Source of the DNA: Limanda limanda
Lineage: Eukaryota; Chordata; Actinopteri; Pleuronectiformes; Pleuronectidae
Reading direction: 5' to 3'
Assembly (NCBI RefSeq): GCF_963576545.1
Contig: NC_083658.1
Location: forward strand, 9,875,428 to 9,939,427
Length of the DNA stretch: 64,000 bases
This document shows positions 49,811 to 60,479 of this stretch, one piece after another (position 1 is the first letter of the stretch; every line of letters begins with the position of its first letter). Both the position numbers and the translations under genes were made by a program. The notes beneath the pieces were generated by a model. That model made no database searches. It was given only the letters and a program-made list of their open reading frames with translations, and had not been told where the DNA came from.

Positions 49811-50532
49811 TCAGTTGCAGCTGTCGGTGGTGCAGCATGTGGCGATCGTGTCGGGTGTTGAGATGAAACTCTGACACACTGCCATGTCCATGCACGAGCG
49901 GAATGATTTGCCTGGAATGATATCACAAAGTTATGTTGGGTCCATATTGTATCGATGTTATTTGAATTTTTCATCAGGTATTTAAGACGAGATAACATTA
50001 TGGTTCATATACACTTTCAGTCTTATATCTGTAGGAACGCAATGCCGAACCACATCATTAGGATCTTCAAACAATTCTAGTTGAAATTAAGTATTACATT
50101 TAAAGTGCAAATCCCCACCACAATCCCAGGCTTATCATTATAGACAAATTAGCCATTGTAGTCTTTCTCTAAACTTCTGAAAGTTGCACGGAATCATGCT
50201 ATGTTTTTACACACACACATTGACACACACACACACACACACACACGTTAATGAGCATTTGCAAACCCAAAAATAAGCAAATCAGAAAAAGTTAATTTAT
50301 CAGAACCAGCAGATTTGAGGATTTGGAGTAGGTTTCTTTTTCCAATGTATTTTTAACATATCTTCAATTCAAGGTTGTTAAAACGTCTCCATTCAAACAC
50401 TCAAATCCTGCAGATACTGGAATTTTCGTTACTGTACTCATAAGAAAAATGTTCTCTTCTATATATGAAAGAATAAGAAATACCTTGATATAGAGTCAGC
50501 AAGAGGAGGACAGCACACACGGCAGCTTTCAT
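49811..50532 (-). pseudogene. Ly6 copy lacking its middle exon (copy C)
   Basis: The signal-peptide exon (ATG 50532-50530, coding to 50484, donor GTATTT) and the last exon (49911-49811, starting KSFRSCMDMAVCQSF and ending CCTTDSCN, TGA) are intact. A noncoding first exon ends at 51023. The intron between them is homologous to the other copies, but the segment with exon 3 is missing, replaced by a junction in a CA repeat near 50210-50245. Because exon 3 has phase 1 on both sides, exon 2 can splice to exon 4 in frame, giving a secreted peptide of 50 residues with five mature cysteines. It is most likely a pseudogene; the frame shows no other damage. Confidence 0.7.
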
Positions 50533-51022
50533 TTTGAAATCTGGAAGTCAAACAATGCAGAGATGTTCAATGAAGGAAACTGTCTTTGTGATGGTGAGAG
50601 TTTGAGATCTGACTTGCAGTATCAGGGTCAGTTACTTTACCTGTTTCTATTGAAGTTTTTAAAGGCACTGGTTCTGAGTTTACTCCATAAACACTTCATC
50701 TTTTATTTTTGCTTATATATTTTTGACTGAATACTGTTGTGCTATTCTCTGTACTATTATATATTTTGTAACTGTATTCTTGGAGCAAGCTGGCACAATA
50801 ACTTCCTTTAGGATTAATAAAGTCTATCTCAGTTTATTTGATCTCATCTTATCTTATCTTAACCCTTTTTTTGCCAGCATTCAACCTGTGAAAACATCTC
50901 TACATAAACTAAAAGACGCGTGAAGCCGAACATAACAGTAAAAACTACAAAAACAACATTCGCAAGGAATAAAACTGCATTAACATCACAGTAGAAGTAC
51001 TTATACAGAGATGGGTTGTTAC

Positions 51023-51200
51023 CTTGTTCCTCAGATGCTCAGCCTTTAGTGGTTTGTCTCTGTGTTCTCCAGAGGTCTTCTGGTTTTACACCGTCTTCTT
51101 CCTTCTTTTAACTCAAGTGGAACCACAAGAACCTCCTGTGATTGGTCGGGACTGGCAGCGAGGGTACCTGATATCACATGACTGAGCCTTTGCCAATCTG
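51023..51200 (-). promoter_or_regulatory. copy C promoter and noncoding first exon
   Basis: Homologous to the gene A promoter block: donor CAAG/GTAACA at 51023-51022, and upstream the conserved inverted CCAAT and TATCACATGACTGA elements (about 51135-51195). Confidence 0.45.
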
Positions 51201-51559
51201 AGGAGTAAACAAGCCCGATTTATTTCTGTGTCAAGTTGTGTCTTGTATGTAGTGATAAAAAGGACAGTTTTCACACAGAGGGTCAATTTGTGGAACTAAA
51301 AGCTGACACACCGCTAAACACAGTCATATCTGCCTGTCAGTCAAATCAATGGTCCAACTGCTGTAACGTCTGATGCATGAGAGGAAAACTCAAATGTGTA
51401 AATTATAATGTTCATATATGACCTTTGTTCGATAGAGTGTTGTGAAATAAACTTTGTGCACACACATTCCTCTCTGCCTTAGTCACTCTGTTTAACCCGG
51501 CAGCCACTGAATGTTTTTTTTTCATTTTTAACTCCCCCTTCAAATGGGTCTTTGTATGA

Positions 51560-52195
51560 CTTGTAGTTGTAGACATCTGGGGTTCTCACAAGAAGTCGAG
51601 AGGACGGTCGTGTCACGGCAGGACAAAGTAATATTAAAGATCCCATCGTATGCCCATTTTACCACAGTTGATATGGTTCCTTGGGGTCTTAATGAAATGT
51701 CTGTAACATATTTTGGTCAAAATACCACAAGGATCATTTAAAACAGCACCCCTTTTACCCTGTCTCAAACAGCCCTCCTCAGATTGACCTGTTTTGAGTG
51801 CCCCCTCACCCCTCCTCCCTTCTTCACGAGATACAAGCGCCCAGATTTTTAGCTATCCATTACCTCTGTAGAAATATGGCTACTGGAGACGAAGATACAA
51901 TCTTGCAACCATAATCGTTTTGAACCAGAGACAGGTGGGCCGAAGCCTGGCTCCGGGGAGAGACGAGCTAACCGGGCCAGTGAAGCCGGGCCGTGTAGCG
52001 AAGCCTATCATGTAAATTCTGGTCGTAATCCCATTCGACGCACTCTAGGGTATCGTTTCTCACATGGAGGAAACACAACAAATCGTTGTTTTTTTCCAGA
52101 GTTTTTGGGACGGTAGACATGCTAGATACCCAAATTAACGTGTAGAAGCACTACAAAAGTGGAATTTTCATAATATGTGCCCTTTAAGTATCTAC
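51560..52195. repeat. unclassified repeat between Ly6 units 3 and 4
   Basis: It begins where unit homology (GACTTGTAGT) stops and ends with AATTTTCATAATATGTGCCC, wording typical of the end of abundant teleost non-autonomous elements. No coding potential. Confidence 0.35.
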
Positions 52196-52558
52196 CCCTT
52201 TATATCTAAATGTAAAAGCAAATAAAGCGTTTAAAATGATATATTGTTATCAATAATTTTTCCTAAGAATACACAGTTGGTTAATATTTGATCTAATTAG
52301 GCTGTTTCTGGTGGTCTAAAAAACCTGCATGTGTTCAGTTAAACATTTGTGTTTCCATGCACGCTAGCCTGACGTTGTCATACTCATAATTCCAGTCAGA
52401 ATATGAGTCTGATGCTGCTCCTTTGGGCTGTGATTATGGTCGTGTGTCAACCGAACCAGGAACAAAAATACCTCTTTGCTCAATTGGATAGACCTACAAC
52501 CAATCAGAGCAACGTAGTATGTGACGTATGTTAAGCGACATTGTGAGTTATTTACTAA

Positions 52559-53112
52559 AGGCCATTCTATAGTCGGATTTTACGCACGCACGCAAGTTGC
52601 TTCGACGGACTCGTTTTGGTTTATAGTTCCCCCAGGGTTGCGCGTGTTAATTCCCCGCCAGAACACTAGGCGGAGTAACGTGTTTTGTCGAACACAAAAC
52701 ACACAAAGAAGAGACGTCTTCTCCTTCGTCACTGTTTATTTACATCGCCACGGCGGCTTCTCGTAGCCTTTTCCTGGCGGACAAATCCGCCAGTCAGTGA
52801 CGGGTTATCCAAGTGGTCACAGTTTCTGATCTCTTCTGCCAAGTGCTCTTCTATATGGTCCATATTCGTTCTTCTAAATCTTCCGTGATTTCTGCCGGCA
52901 TTATGGGGCATGAAACCGGAAACTAGACTCCGGACAGGATGTAGTAGGCAGACCAATCACAGCCTTGCGGGGTGCGTGAGGCTCGCGTCGCTCTTTCGTA
53001 TAGTTAGAAAAATTGGCGGACGCACGCAAGCCGCAAGAGGGGGCACGCGAGGGGCGTGTTGCGTGTCTTGCGTGCCTGCGTGCCTGCGTAAAATCCGACT
53101 ATAAATCGGCCT
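52559..53112. mobile_element. PIF/Harbinger-like MITE
   Basis: Terminal inverted repeats of about 35 bp (AGGCCATTCTATAGTCGG on the left; the right end inverted reads AGGCCGATTTATAGTCGG), both continuing into ATTTTACGCA. They are flanked by TAA on each side (52556-52558, 53113-53115), the 3-bp TWA duplication of PIF/Harbinger. The interior carries a MADF-like coding remnant on the minus strand. Confidence 0.78.
52785..52863 (-). pseudogene. MADF-like coding remnant inside the MITE
   Basis: The minus strand encodes MDHIEEHLAEEIRNCDHLDN and then PSL, resembling the first helix of MADF DNA-binding domains that accompany PIF/Harbinger transposases. The rest of the domain is missing. The assignment is by resemblance only. 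Confidence 0.4.
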
Positions 53113-53149
53113 TAAGTCAGACGGTCAAGACTTTCTCTTACCATTTGTA

Positions 53150-53250
53150 AGTAGGGGTGTCACGATACCAAAAATTCATTAGTCGGTTCCAATACCAGTA
53201 AAATAACACGATTCTCGATGCCAATTTCGATACCACAGTAAAAAAAAAAA
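53150..53250 (+). mobile_element. hAT-like element end (GATACC-rich)
   Basis: GGGGTGTCACGATACC followed by repeated CGATNCC motifs is typical wording of the left end of teleost hAT-derived elements. No matching right end was found. Confidence 0.4.
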
Positions 53251-53639
53251 AACACAGCGTGTTTCCTCATTGAGATCTTCATTACAAGATGAACAACTCT
53301 TGTGGCAGTTAAACCCGTCCAATAGTTACACTTGAAAATATGCGCTGCTGTACTCCTAAGCCCCGCTGAGAGAGCAGCAGCTAGCCGCTAAGAGCTAGCT
53401 CGATTTGACGGCTCTCGACTTCTCAATCCGGTTGTTGTCACGCCCTCACTCCCGGAACCCCTCACCCAGACCCGGGTTTGTCCGGGTTCCCTTCCCCGTG
53501 GACTGAGGGTCCGTGTGCGGTCATGAAGCCGAGCAGCGGAGGCTAGCTCCGGGCTGCTGCCTCCAGCTGCTAACATCCTCGCTGTGCTGCGTTCAGGGCA
53601 ACCTCGTTCAGGGCAACCTCCTGCGAACATGCAATAGTT

Positions 53640-53990
53640 TTATCGATGAAAAAATAATGTCCACCTCGTCGTGCACGCCAAGTTGCATCGCCATGCCTTG
53701 ATCGCGTTTCTGTGTTCCTCTTTCAAAATGAATGCGCCGTCGATGTCTTCTAAAACAGACTCAATGGCAGCATCTACACATCTCAGCTCTCCAGCGGCAG
53801 GCATGTTTGTTGAAAACAAATTCAACCCAATCGTCTTTGGTGACGTGGCTGATTACGTTACTTTTGATAATCTGTCCATAATCGTACAAAGACCGCCCTG
53901 ACAATTTGATTGGTCCGAACAGCTTCTGTTCGGGCATAGTTTCTCCCCAACGGAGCAATGTCAGACCGAACTTCCCGACAACTGACAACT
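53640..53990 (-). mobile_element. fragment of a helicase-encoding DNA transposon (ISL2EU-like?)
   Basis: The minus strand encodes VLEDIDGAFILKEEHRNAIK followed by AW. This resembles the Q-motif region in front of the Walker A of the RecQ-like helicases carried by some fish DNA transposons; the frame is lost right after. An adjacent end-like sequence (CAATGTCAGACCGAAC) abuts duplicated Ly6-unit sequence at about 53985. Confidence 0.35.
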
Positions 53991-54049
53991 TTAATATGCT
54001 TGAATACACAGTAGGATCTGGCTTTGTAAAACATCTAGACAGCATAGGG

Positions 54050-54268
54050 CTGTGGAGGTGGCAGTTGAGAGCTGTTAGCTGATCCTGGTCCTCACGCTTA
54101 AAAGGACTCGACCTCGAGAGGACTCTGGAACTCTGACACTGCTGAGACAAGAGGACTCGGAGATAGGCGTTGTGAACTTTATGTTTGGCTGAAATAAAGA
54201 TGTTTAAAAGAAACGTGCTCTTGTGGCAGTAGAACTTGCCCCGTGGCAAGATCTACTTCCACAAGAGC
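54050..54268. mobile_element. insertion ending in a 24-bp hairpin
   Basis: Compared with the homologous unit at 43710, about 218 bp are inserted between GACAGCATAG and AGCATTTCC. The right end forms a near-perfect hairpin (arms 54217-54240 and 54245-54268, two mismatches, loop CCGT). The insertion also contains AATAAAGATG. The class is unknown. Confidence 0.5.
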
Positions 54269-54552
54269 ATTTCCACTTAATTAACTGTGGCTGGCCCCGG
54301 ATTCGGTTTAACACACGATATTCGTACGATGCTAAATTGCTCTTACAAGCGACAAAACGGAGCTGCAGCACGCACAAAGGAGAACACATCTCTCTGTTCC
54401 CGCTGAGACTGCTTGTGACTGAAATATTTGTGTTTCTGCTCCACAGATCATCCACAGGTGAAAATGACTTGTCTTGAATAAATGATAAGCCACATCACTT
54501 GTCACTCAAATTCATTGATAAGATAAAAATGCACCAAAAAATTTCACTTTGT

Positions 54553-54558
54553 TTTATT
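54553..54558 (-). terminator. poly(A) signal of gene D
   Basis: Exact AATAAA on the minus strand about 240 nt after the stop. The homologous positions in gene A (about 43980) and copy C (about 49558) no longer match AATAAA. Confidence 0.55.
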
Positions 54559-54796
54559 TCTTTGTCTTTTTTAATAATTCACATAAAAAACACTCTGACA
54601 CATACACACTGGCAGTGGTGGCCGAAGTGGATGCTCACCCATCTTCCCAGCGCTCTACTGACACCTAATGTTGTAAAGCAGTACAGATCCTTTACAGTAT
54701 AAATTTGACCTGACATTGTGGACAAACGCAGGCTTTTTGTTTTTTTAAACAGAAGAAATGGATCATCACAACGGTCCCACGCTGAGGTGAAGGGGC

Positions 54797-54897
54797 TCAG
54801 TTGCAGAGGTCGGTGGTGCAGCATCTGGCGAACGCGCCCGGTGTTGAGATGAAACCCTGACACACTGCCATGTCCATGCACGAGCGGAATGAATTGC
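54797..54897 (-). CDS. gene D exon 4: third finger and stop
   Basis: Begins SNSFRSCMDMAVCQGF and ends RCCTTDLCN then TGA. It contains the family-defining CC-x4-CN terminus. Confidence 0.88.
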
Positions 54898-55798
54898 CTG
54901 GAATGATATCACAAAGTTATGATGGGTCCATATTGTATCGATGTTATTTAATGTTTCATCAGGTATTTAAAACGAGATACCATTATGGTTCATATACACT
55001 TATACAAGGGACGAGATCCAAAGACAAAGTTCTGAGCAGCAGCATTTTACGGGACTTTGGGAACCCCGGGCAAAAGAGACTGACCTGGGGAAACCAGTTT
55101 TGAAAAAAATTAATCCTACTATTGGCATACTCACTTAGTGGGGCCGACAATATGACGGCAGCACACGCGTTCATTCTACTTGTACAGGTCTGAGTGCTGG
55201 TAGTGGTGCAGAGATCAGTTCCCTTGGAGTAACAGTAGTTACACTTCAGAGCCTCAGCTGGAAACAACAACAACAACAACACACACACACGTTTATGAGA
55301 ATTTGCAAACCCAAAAATAAGCAAATCAGAAAAAGTTAATTTATAAGAACCAGTAGATTTGAGGATTTGGAGTAGGTTTCTTTTTCCAATGTATTTTTGA
55401 CATATCTTCAATTGAAGGTTGTTAAAACGGCTCCATTCAAATACTCAAATCCTGCAGATACTGGAATTTTCGTTACTGTACTCATAAGAAAAATTGAATC
55501 CCAGTAACTGGGATCAGCTATACTATACTATTAGTTACACCTGTTTAAGAAATAATGAACTTGGTTTTTAAGCTCATTTAAAACAATATGTAACAACAAT
55601 CTACAGCGACATACTTGTGTATTTTATAGGTTCTATTTATATGTTTTTTGTGTTTTATGTGTCTTTTATGCAAATATTTCTTTATGTAACATGTTTCTGC
55701 CTTGACGAATGAGTATTTTCTCTTCTATATATGAAAGAATAAGAAATACCTTGATATAGAGTCAGCAAGAGGAGGACAGCACACACAGCAGCTTTCAT
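54797..55798 (-). CDS. Ly6/uPAR-family secreted three-finger protein, intact copy (gene D)
   Basis: Coding exons 55798-55750, 55257-55135 and 54897-54797 join in phase 1 to 273 nt, 90 residues. After a signal peptide (MKAAVCAVLLLLTLYQ), the mature part opens with the Ly6 signature LKCNYC. It has all ten cysteines (C1 and C2 in LKCNYC; later LC, TC, AC, SC, VC; then CC-TTDL-CN) and stops right after CN. There is no hydrophobic GPI-attachment tail, so a secreted SLURP-like product is predicted; the partner is unknown. An exact AATAAA lies about 240 nt past the stop, which the sister copies lack. It is the only copy with every expected element. Ly6 proteins share the three-finger fold with snake toxins, but nothing here suggests a toxin. 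A specific orthologue cannot be named. Confidence 0.88.
55135..55257 (-). CDS. gene D exon 3: first two fingers
   Basis: Begins AEALKCNYCYSKGTDLC and ends NACAAVILSAPL before donor A/GTGAGT. Five cysteines with canonical spacing; phase 1 on both sides. Confidence 0.88.
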
Positions 55799-55806
55799 TT
55801 TGAAAT
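55750..55806 (-). CDS. gene D exon 2: signal peptide
   Basis: Acceptor TTCCAG, 8 nt of UTR, ATG at 55798-55796, 16 residues of signal peptide, donor CAAG/GTATTT leaving phase 1. Confidence 0.85.
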
Positions 55807-56238
55807 CTGGAAGTCAAAGAACACACAGATTATGGAAAATGTCTTTGTGACGGTGAGAGTTTGAGATCAACACTTTTGACAGACTTGCAGTATCAGGGTC
55901 ATATACACTTTATCTTTTATTTTTGCTGATATTTATTTGACTGAATACTATTGTGCTATTCTCTGTACTCTATTATATATAATGTCAGTGTATTCTTGGA
56001 GCAAGCTGGCACAAGAACTTCCTTTAGGATTAATAAAGTCTATCTTAGTTTATTTGATCTCATATTATCTTGGCTTAACCCTTTTGGTGCCAGCATTCAA
56101 CCTGTGAAAACATCTCTACATAAACTAAAAGACACTTGAAGCTGAACATAATTGTAAAAACTACAAAAACAACATTCGCAAGGAATAAAAAAGCATTAAC
56201 ATCACAGAAGCAGAACTCATACAGAGATGGGTTGTTAC

Positions 56239-56410
56239 CTCGGTATTCAGATGCTCAGTCTTTAGTGGTTTGTCTCTGTGTTCTCCAGGTGTTCTGATTT
56301 TACAACGTCCTCTTCCTTCTTTTAACACAAGTGGAACCACAAGAACCTCCTGTGATTGGTTAGGACTGGCAGCGAGGGTACCTGATATCACATGACTGAA
56401 CCTTTGACAA
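56239..56410 (-). promoter_or_regulatory. gene D promoter and noncoding first exon
   Basis: Donor GAG/GTAACA at 56239-56238 ends a noncoding first exon. Upstream, 56340-56400 holds the same inverted CCAAT (GATTGG) and TATCACATGACTGA blocks seen in the other two complete promoters. Confidence 0.5.
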
Positions 56411-57019
56411 TTTGAGGAGTAAACAAGCCTGATTTATTACTGTGTCAATTTGTGTCTTGTATGTAGTGATAAAAAGGACAGTTTTCACACAGAGGGTCAA
56501 TTTGTGGAACTACAAGCTGACACAATGCTAATCACAGTCATATCTGCCTGTCAGTCAAATCAACAGCCCAACTGCCGTAACATCTGATGCATGAGAGGAA
56601 AAATAAATGTTCAAAACTCAAAATGTTTGAATTATAGCGTTCAATAATGTTGTGAAATAAATTTTGTGCAGACACATTCCTCTCCGCCTTAGTCACTCTG
56701 TTCTGCCCGGCAGCCACTGACTGTATGTTTTCTTTTTTTAACTCCACTCCACTAAATGTGTTTTGTATGTGACTTGTAGTTCCCTCCCCCCGTCCCCCTG
56801 AAGCCCTTGGACTTCCTGCTTTGCAAAAGCCACCTTTACGCCCGATCCACATCAGCACATCAGGCAGAAAATATATCCTCACCAACTTGACTAAATTTAA
56901 CCCAGTTGTGAAATATGAATTAGAAGACCTTCGCAAGAACAAGTTGTCTCTAACTCCCATTTACAATTGGAGCACTGGTGACCTTTGAACCTGCTGCACA
57001 TTGCTAGAACACCTTTGGA

Positions 57020-57260
57020 TTGTTATTCCCAAATTTAACATTTTAATGTAGACGATACACAAATCTACATATTCCATAAATCCCATGAGGCCAGAAATTT
57101 GAATGTCATCTTCGATAGTGGCCTAACGCTCGATAGACATTATAGCAATATCACCAATCGGTCAAATCAGGAGCATGTCCCAGATCAGATCACTCCTTTC
57201 ATTCAATAATATACAAATGCTCATTAATGCCTTTGTCTCCAGCCATTTTAAATACTGCAA
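57020..57260 (+). mobile_element. L2/CR1-type LINE reverse-transcriptase fragment
   Basis: Successive frames encode VDDTQIYI (the RT catalytic YxDD block), NLNVIFDSGLTLDRHYSNIT and LINAFVSSHFKYCNSPFANF, in the order seen in LINE reverse transcriptases. It has stops and frameshifts and is inactive. Confidence 0.6.
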
Positions 57261-60200
57261 TTCACCATTCGCCAACTTTTGGAGTCAAGAGAGTTATTTT
57301 ATCCATCGTCTTGTGCTTTAACTTGTTTGAACATGTAATTGCACTGCATCCATGTTCTGTTTTTATGTCTGCAATGTTTTTTTTTTTTATCTCCTCTCAA
57401 AAATATTAGAATCTGCTCTCAGATCTCAACAAACTTGATTTAGGTCAATGATCTCCTGTCCTCTGAAAGAAGAAGTTGTTTGGACGCTGTCTGTTCCTGT
57501 TTTACTGCTGCTGGTTCCTTTTTTCTGCACCGACACTTGCAGCCACAGTTCCTTTAAGGTGCGGTTTTCACGTTGTTGCGGCAGAGGTGTTGTAATATGG
57601 CTTCAGACGTGACCACTTATATAAATCAACTTACTTAAAATGTAATAAATATACTACAGGGAGGTTATATTTCTTGTTCTATATGTATATAATAGTTTTG
57701 GTATTTGCACACGCTCCTCTCTGCAGCCCGAGTCAGCACTGTGAGCCGAACTTGGTTAAACAGGTCAATGCACTTTAGAATGAGTTTGCTTTGCTCTAAT
57801 GTCAATATGCTGCACTCAGAACTGCAGAGAGAAATCTGCATTGGTATTATATTGTCATCACTCTCAAAGCCAGCTGTTGATTTTGCCTTTTTTCGGGGAA
57901 CAACTCGGAAAATCTGTAAATGTTGGGACACGAGTTGCCGACATCATACCTGTCGAACCTATTATCATAATTTATAACCTGTTATTTAGGATTAAATGTC
58001 TTTTTCCTGCAACGGTGCCACCTGAGCTCTGTACACATATTGAAATTGTGCCACTGTGTTAGACCCAGATACATAATAAATGTGTTTACAGAGTGATTTT
58101 TGACAGTTATCGGTCAGAACTGGTTGCAACAGCGGTGGCTTTCCTGCAGTGAAGCAAGAAAGGAATGTCCCTGTTTACGTATTGCTGTGTGATTGCTCAT
58201 TGTACGAGCTGTGTGTGTTGCTCTATATCTATAATTATGTAAAGTGCCTTGAGCTAGTGCATGTTAGGATTTGTTGCTATACATATAAAAGCAAATCTGC
58301 CATATCACAAATGAGGTTATGAAGAAGTTACACTGAAGTCAGGACAATAAAATCATGCGTATTTGACGTAAAGCTTATATAGATTGAAAAAAAATATGTT
58401 TTAACTTTTGCAACCACTAACATTAGGGACATAATCTACATTTTATTCAGGGTAACCAATCACGTCATCGAGAATTATGAAATGTCATCATTATAAAACA
58501 CATAATGATGGCATAACATAAAATATAGAAACTATTGATGCAGATTTACAACCACTAGTACAGTCTGTATCTGATTTATTTGTACTTGTACCATAACTGC
58601 AAACAATCCATGTAATTTGTAATCCTTGAGTCTTTCTACTGATGGTGCACTTACAAAATGCATACACAAAAACACATTTCTATTTGCAGGTGGGAAACCC
58701 CGGGTGAAGTGAGGTGTGAGGGAGGCTCAGCTTTCCCTGAGCACATTTATCCAGCCCTGCTTCAGTTGACAGGCGGTTACTTGTCATGACCGGTTGCAGC
58801 ATCACAGACTTTCTGTCGGTGATTCCAAAGAGGAATTCACTTGTTTACCTATGTGTAACCCTATGTTCAGATATTTATGTCAGAATTCTATTTCAAGGTG
58901 AGAGCATGGTGAACAGGACAATGGTTGGTCTGTAATATGCACACCGATGGGAAGCTGTTCTTTGTCTTGACACATTTGGCTCCTTCCTCCCCCTCTGGTT
59001 GAGGGTGAGGAGCCTCTTATGACATCAAGGCAACGAGCTCTGTGAGTCCTTTGTGTTCATGATTTCTATTTGAAATTCATTTGGTCTCACTTCCTTAGAT
59101 TCAGGAAATTTTCCAGTTTTTACAGTATTTTTCACACTGTTTGCAAGCTTAGTTCCTAAATAATGTTCATTTTAAGCACTGACCACACCTAACCTATGTT
59201 CACATCGTGGAGACAAGCAGTCCCTTGAGGTATAGTGAGAACGATTCAATTTGATTTGTAAAGCGCCAAATTATAATATACATTATGTCAATACACTTTA
59301 AATATTAAGGTCAAAACCAAGCATTTCTCACAATGAGCAGCACTTTGTGAACTCCCTCAATAACTGGAAGAAACCTTTAGTAGAACCAGAATGGGTGTGT
59401 GGGCCGTCTGCCTCCAACAACGATGACTGTTGTCTGTCAGAAGAAAATAAAGAAGAAAGTAAGATTGCATTGGTCATGTTGCACTGTTGCAATGCCAAAC
59501 AGGTTTTGGGAAGGTGGCTAGAGAGGATGGATTCAAGATACAAGATTCACCTATTGTACTGCTGCAGTTAAATGCAAAAGGTGGAAATAACATTCATAAT
59601 GAAAAGGTAAAAACTGTCATTATTCTTCTGATATGCTTTGACCCCACATGACCACTAGGGGGTTTATGTTTCATCTGCAGCAGCTCAGTTTTCTTCCTAC
59701 TTATCTCCTTTAGAACAGGAAAAAACAGGCTATCCTTTAGGAAAGGAGATTATTTTGACTATCCGCCCGCAGCCCTTGTGTATGCTTCATCCACATTCAA
59801 CCCTAAACCTCAGGATTACTCAACTTAATTTGTCTCGAAGGGCAACCTGCTCTGCAGCAAGACTAAGACAACAAAAACCAGGCACAACTTAGAATACATA
59901 AAAGGGTATAGGCACAGAATGTTGTATACACAAATGCAATCCCTGTCTGACCTTAGAATCGTATAACTAGAGTATACATATACACTGACATTAAACCTTG
60001 CCAGACTTTGTCATTTCCATTCCATCCTTCACCCCTTCCATATGAAATTATGTCACAATCTATTTATTCCTCCAAATGCAATTGAATGGCGCAAATGTTT
60101 CTCAATCTGTAGTTCCTCTTTAGAAGCTCTCAGGAAATTGTTGACAAAGTTCGCTGATGTGTTATATTATTTATTTTCTCTTGATGAAAAACAGTTCTAC

Positions 60201-60473
60201 AACATTCTGTCACATGTGCTGTCATTTCATGAAGAAGAAAACAGCAGACATTTGAATCTTACACAACTGAGGCATAAGCAGCATACACATCTCTTAGGGT
60301 TGTTTTCAGAATAAAAAGCTAAAAAATGATTCTCGAGCATTCCATATATTCCAGAGTATGAATTTATTCCCTCAGCAATCCAGTCCCAAACACCTAAGAA
60401 CAAGTCACAGTGCACCAATAGTATGTCATTCCTAAAAGCCAAACTGAACAATCAATTTCCTCTCAACTAAAAA
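57261..60473. other. intergenic region between Ly6 cluster and donson
   Basis: No recognised exon. Short ORFs near 57705-58062 and 60042-60314 have no family resemblance or splice context. A repeat lies at 59235. Confidence 0.45.
59235..59425. repeat. interspersed repeat related to Ly6-unit left edges
   Basis: TTTGTAAAGCGCCAAATTAT and ACCAGAATGGGTGTGTGGGC, CGTCTGCCTCC parallel 43130-43270 (TTTGTATAGCGCCAAG, GGGCGGCCATCTGCCT). It is a common teleost repeat, not part of the Ly6 duplication. Confidence 0.45.
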
Positions 60474-60479
60474 TTTATT
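60474..60479 (-). terminator. donson: candidate poly(A) signal of donson
   Basis: AATAAA on the minus strand about 265 nt downstream of the donson stop, implying a short 3' UTR. Confidence 0.45.

Larger units (their letters stand above)
49090..51560. repeat. Ly6 segmental duplication unit 3 (copy C)
   Basis: Matches units 1 and 4 around 49175-49240, 49430-49680, 50340-51000 and 51280-51540. The exon 3 region is deleted. Confidence 0.65.
52195..56960. repeat. Ly6 segmental duplication unit 4 (gene D)
   Basis: Matches unit 1 from about 52205 and is interrupted by roughly 1.6 kb of nested transposon sequence (52365-53985) and a further 218-bp insertion (54050-54268). It then carries the complete gene D. 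Confidence 0.65.

Noticed and set aside
44074..55798. Reading the three-finger proteins as toxins
   Set aside because: The fold is shared, but the gene structure, LKCNYC start, CCxxxxCN end and teleost setting fit ordinary Ly6/uPAR proteins.
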